This document shows positions 62,573 to 64,000 of a stretch of 64,000 bases of DNA, piece by piece; position 1 is the first letter of the stretch; each line of letters opens with the position of its first letter. The notes beneath the pieces are model-generated. The model was not told where the DNA came from. It saw only the letters and a list, made by a program, of their open reading frames with translations, and searched no databases. The DNA comes from Myroides oncorhynchi (GTDB taxonomy: Bacteria; Bacteroidota; Bacteroidia; Flavobacteriales; Flavobacteriaceae): the NCBI RefSeq assembly GCF_020905415.1, contig NZ_JAJJMP010000001.1, positions 124,001 to 188,000 on the forward strand, read 5' to 3'. Both the position numbers and the translations under genes were made by a program.

Positions 62573-63700
62573 TCACATATTTGGTAACGGAGGAGGTGTT
62601 TGTGCCCATATAGCACTCAAATCACCTTGTTCTCCTGCTTTTTCCCAAGTTCCCATTCCATTTTTCCAAACAAGGGTATCTCTTAATAACTGACCATTGC
62701 CTGCCATCTGCTTTAATCCTTCTAAATCAAATGGGCCTGCTTGTTGTCCATTAACAGCGACAAAGTAACTAACAGCCACCGCACCTGGTATTGGCGGAGG
62801 TGTATTGGCTACAGGTTGAGCACCTTGACCTTGTGTAGTCGTTTGTCCTTGAGCCATTGCTTGACCAAACTGATTAGCCATAGCAAATCCTGCTCCCATT
62901 CCTACTCCTGCACCTGCTACTCCTGATGGATTATTAGCCGCAGCTTCCATCGCTTTAGCGGCCTTCATTTGCATTAACTTATTTAAATCAACGTGATTTA
63001 ATCTGCTTAACTCAAAGATCTCTTTCTTAATATCTTCAGGCATAGATACGTTCTCAATTAAGAACTTCGTTACATCCATACCATATACCTCAAAATCATC
63101 TTTCATATAAGCAAAGATTGCCAATGACAATTCATTCAGGTTTGCTGCATACGTTTCGATAGGCAGATTAGCCTCTCCTATAGAGTCTGTAAAACGAGTA
63201 ACAATAGCACTTCGCAACTGATCGTTAATTTGCTCTGTCGTAAATGTACCTGATGTACCTACTATCTCTTTGATAAACTTACCTGGATCAGCAATCTTAA
63301 ATGTATATGTTCCAAAAGATCTCACTTCTATCATCCCAAAGCGATCATCATTTAAGATTATAGGATTCTTCGTTCCCCATCGTTGATCAATGAATGTCTT
63401 TGTACTTACGAAATATACCTCTGCCTTAAATGGGCTATTAAATCCGTATTTCCATCCTTTTAAAGTAGATAGAATAGGTAAATTTTGTGTATTTAGAGTA
63501 TGTGTTCCCGGACTGAATACATCTGCTAACTGCCCCTCATTGATAAACACAGCCATTTGTCCTTCTCGAACAACTAACTTTGCATTATTCTTTATCTCGT
63601 TTTGAAAACGTTCAAAACGGTGTACTATCGTATTTTGTGTAGGATCTAAGAATTCAATAATATCAATGAATTCTCCAGATAATTTTTTAAACAAATTCAT
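62573..63700 (-). CDS. SPFH-domain protein with C-terminal GYF_2 domain
   Basis: A 375-residue protein. Residues about 20-235 form the SPFH/Band-7 domain of the YdjI/virion-core type (VVREGQMAVFINEGQLADVF and SPGTHTL). A Gly/Ala/Gln-rich linker (about 255-310) follows. The C-terminus is a GYF_2 domain (AVNGQQAGPFDLEGLKQM and VWKNGMGTWEKAGE). SPFH proteins organise membrane microdomains or scaffold partners. Here the likely partner is the zinc-ribbon membrane protein encoded just downstream. Confidence 0.84.
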   Translation of the reverse strand: MNLFKKLSGEFIDIIEFLDPTQNTIVHRFERFQNEIKNNAKLVVREGQMAVFINEGQLADVFSPGTHTLNTQNLPILSTLKGWKYGFNSPFKAEVYFVSTKTFIDQRWGTKNPIILNDDRFGMIEVRSFGTYTFKIADPGKFIKEIVGTSGTFTTEQINDQLRSAIVTRFTDSIGEANLPIETYAANLNELSLAIFAYMKDDFEVYGMDVTKFLIENVSMPEDIKKEIFELSRLNHVDLNKLMQMKAAKAMEAAANNPSGVAGAGVGMGAGFAMANQFGQAMAQGQTTTQGQGAQPVANTPPPIPGAVAVSYFVAVNGQQAGPFDLEGLKQMAGNGQLLRDTLVWKNGMGTWEKAGEQGDLSAIWAQTPPPLPNM

Positions 63701-63783
63701 ATCTTTTTTCTTTTTCTTATTAGTAGTTATTTTATTTTAATTGTAACTAATTTTATGCTTTAATTTTATAAATACTAAACGCC

Positions 63784-64000
63784 TTACAACTGTAAGTCCG
63801 CAATGCACTGCTCTCTTATTGTCCATATTTTGTCTAATGAGTAAGCAATAGTAGGAGTTATATCTAACCATTTTTGAATGGCTTCTCTATGTAAATTGAT
63901 TTTGAAATCACCTATTTGATTATACTCATAGATTACCTCACTAATCCCTTTATCCTTAAACAATTCGTAATCACTCGTTATAGTTGTATAATCGTAAAAA
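63784..64000 (-). CDS. C-terminal end of a hypothetical protein, cut by the window end
   Basis: The minus-strand frame is open to the window edge and ends at a TAA at 63786-63784. The last 72 residues are visible (about FYDYTTITSDYELFKDKGIS at the start and WTIREQCIADLQL at the end). Codon use looks coding but there is no recognisable domain. The gene is 84 bp upstream of the SPFH gene and could be in the same transcript. Confidence 0.6.
   Translation of the reverse strand, partial: FYDYTTITSDYELFKDKGISEVIYEYNQIGDFKINLHREAIQKWLDITPTIAYSLDKIWTIREQCIADLQL

Overview
The window is AT-rich bacterial DNA (about one third G+C by eye) from a member of the Flavobacteriaceae. Several genes carry the Bacteroidetes promoter -7 element TANNTTTG, and the chromosomal genes (degenerate RibBA, LolA, LptF/G permease, FtsK, WG-repeat lipoprotein, thioredoxin/peroxiredoxin cluster) are flavobacterial in type. 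Myroides is my best guess for the genus, but this is an inference from the gene set and is not proven.

Layout. Positions 1-2912 are the end of one mobile element (element A): a truncated AbiEii-type nucleotidyltransferase toxin gene, an XRE regulator, a small helix-turn-helix protein and a tyrosine integrase. Positions 2896-21776 form a second, complete element (element B, about 18.9 kb), integrated in the 3' end of a tRNA-Ser(TGA) gene and bounded by a 17-bp direct repeat of that 3' end. Its left part holds an integrase, a gene of unknown function, a DUF3853-like DNA-binding protein, an SF3-type helicase, a cluster of 11 TGATGCA iterons, a Toprim primase, a candidate oriT and three mobilisation genes. 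This is the layout of an integrative and mobilisable element.

The right part of element B (about 10.1-20.8 kb) is the striking region. It is an array of resistance genes: aadS, a lnu-family gene, an APH-like kinase gene, a pentapeptide-repeat gene, ere(D), erm(F), floR-estT and tet(X). They are separated by eight related inverted-repeat units, which I call R1-R8. Every unit begins AACG(or AACGG) and ends TGTTR on the plus strand. The array ends at a XerD-like tyrosine recombinase gene transcribed away from it. Genes followed by a palindromic site, with a divergent recombinase and a different site in between, is the logic of an integron. However, the recombinase lacks the IntI-specific insert and the sites do not fit canonical attC closely. 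Together they predict resistance to aminoglycosides, lincosamides, macrolides (three mechanisms: target methylation, Ere and EstT), phenicols and tetracyclines.

From 21.8 kb to the end the window is ordinary chromosome. In order: ribB, an lptF/G-family gene, lolA and ftsK (all minus strand); tpx; a DUF6952-like/thioredoxin/peroxiredoxin cluster; an NhaC-type antiporter; a bestrophin-like channel; two paralogous 66-residue proteins; a CBS-pair protein; a WG-repeat lipoprotein; an oxidoreductase with a divergent AraC regulator; an RND tripartite efflux cluster with an AraC regulator; a 3-hydroxyisobutyrate-dehydrogenase-like gene and dapD; a surface-glycan cluster of four glycosyltransferases and a polysaccharide deacetylase; purL; and a cluster of zinc-ribbon, single-TM and SPFH-GYF proteins. 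The last feature is a truncated hypothetical gene.

No CRISPR array, rRNA operon or transposase gene was seen.
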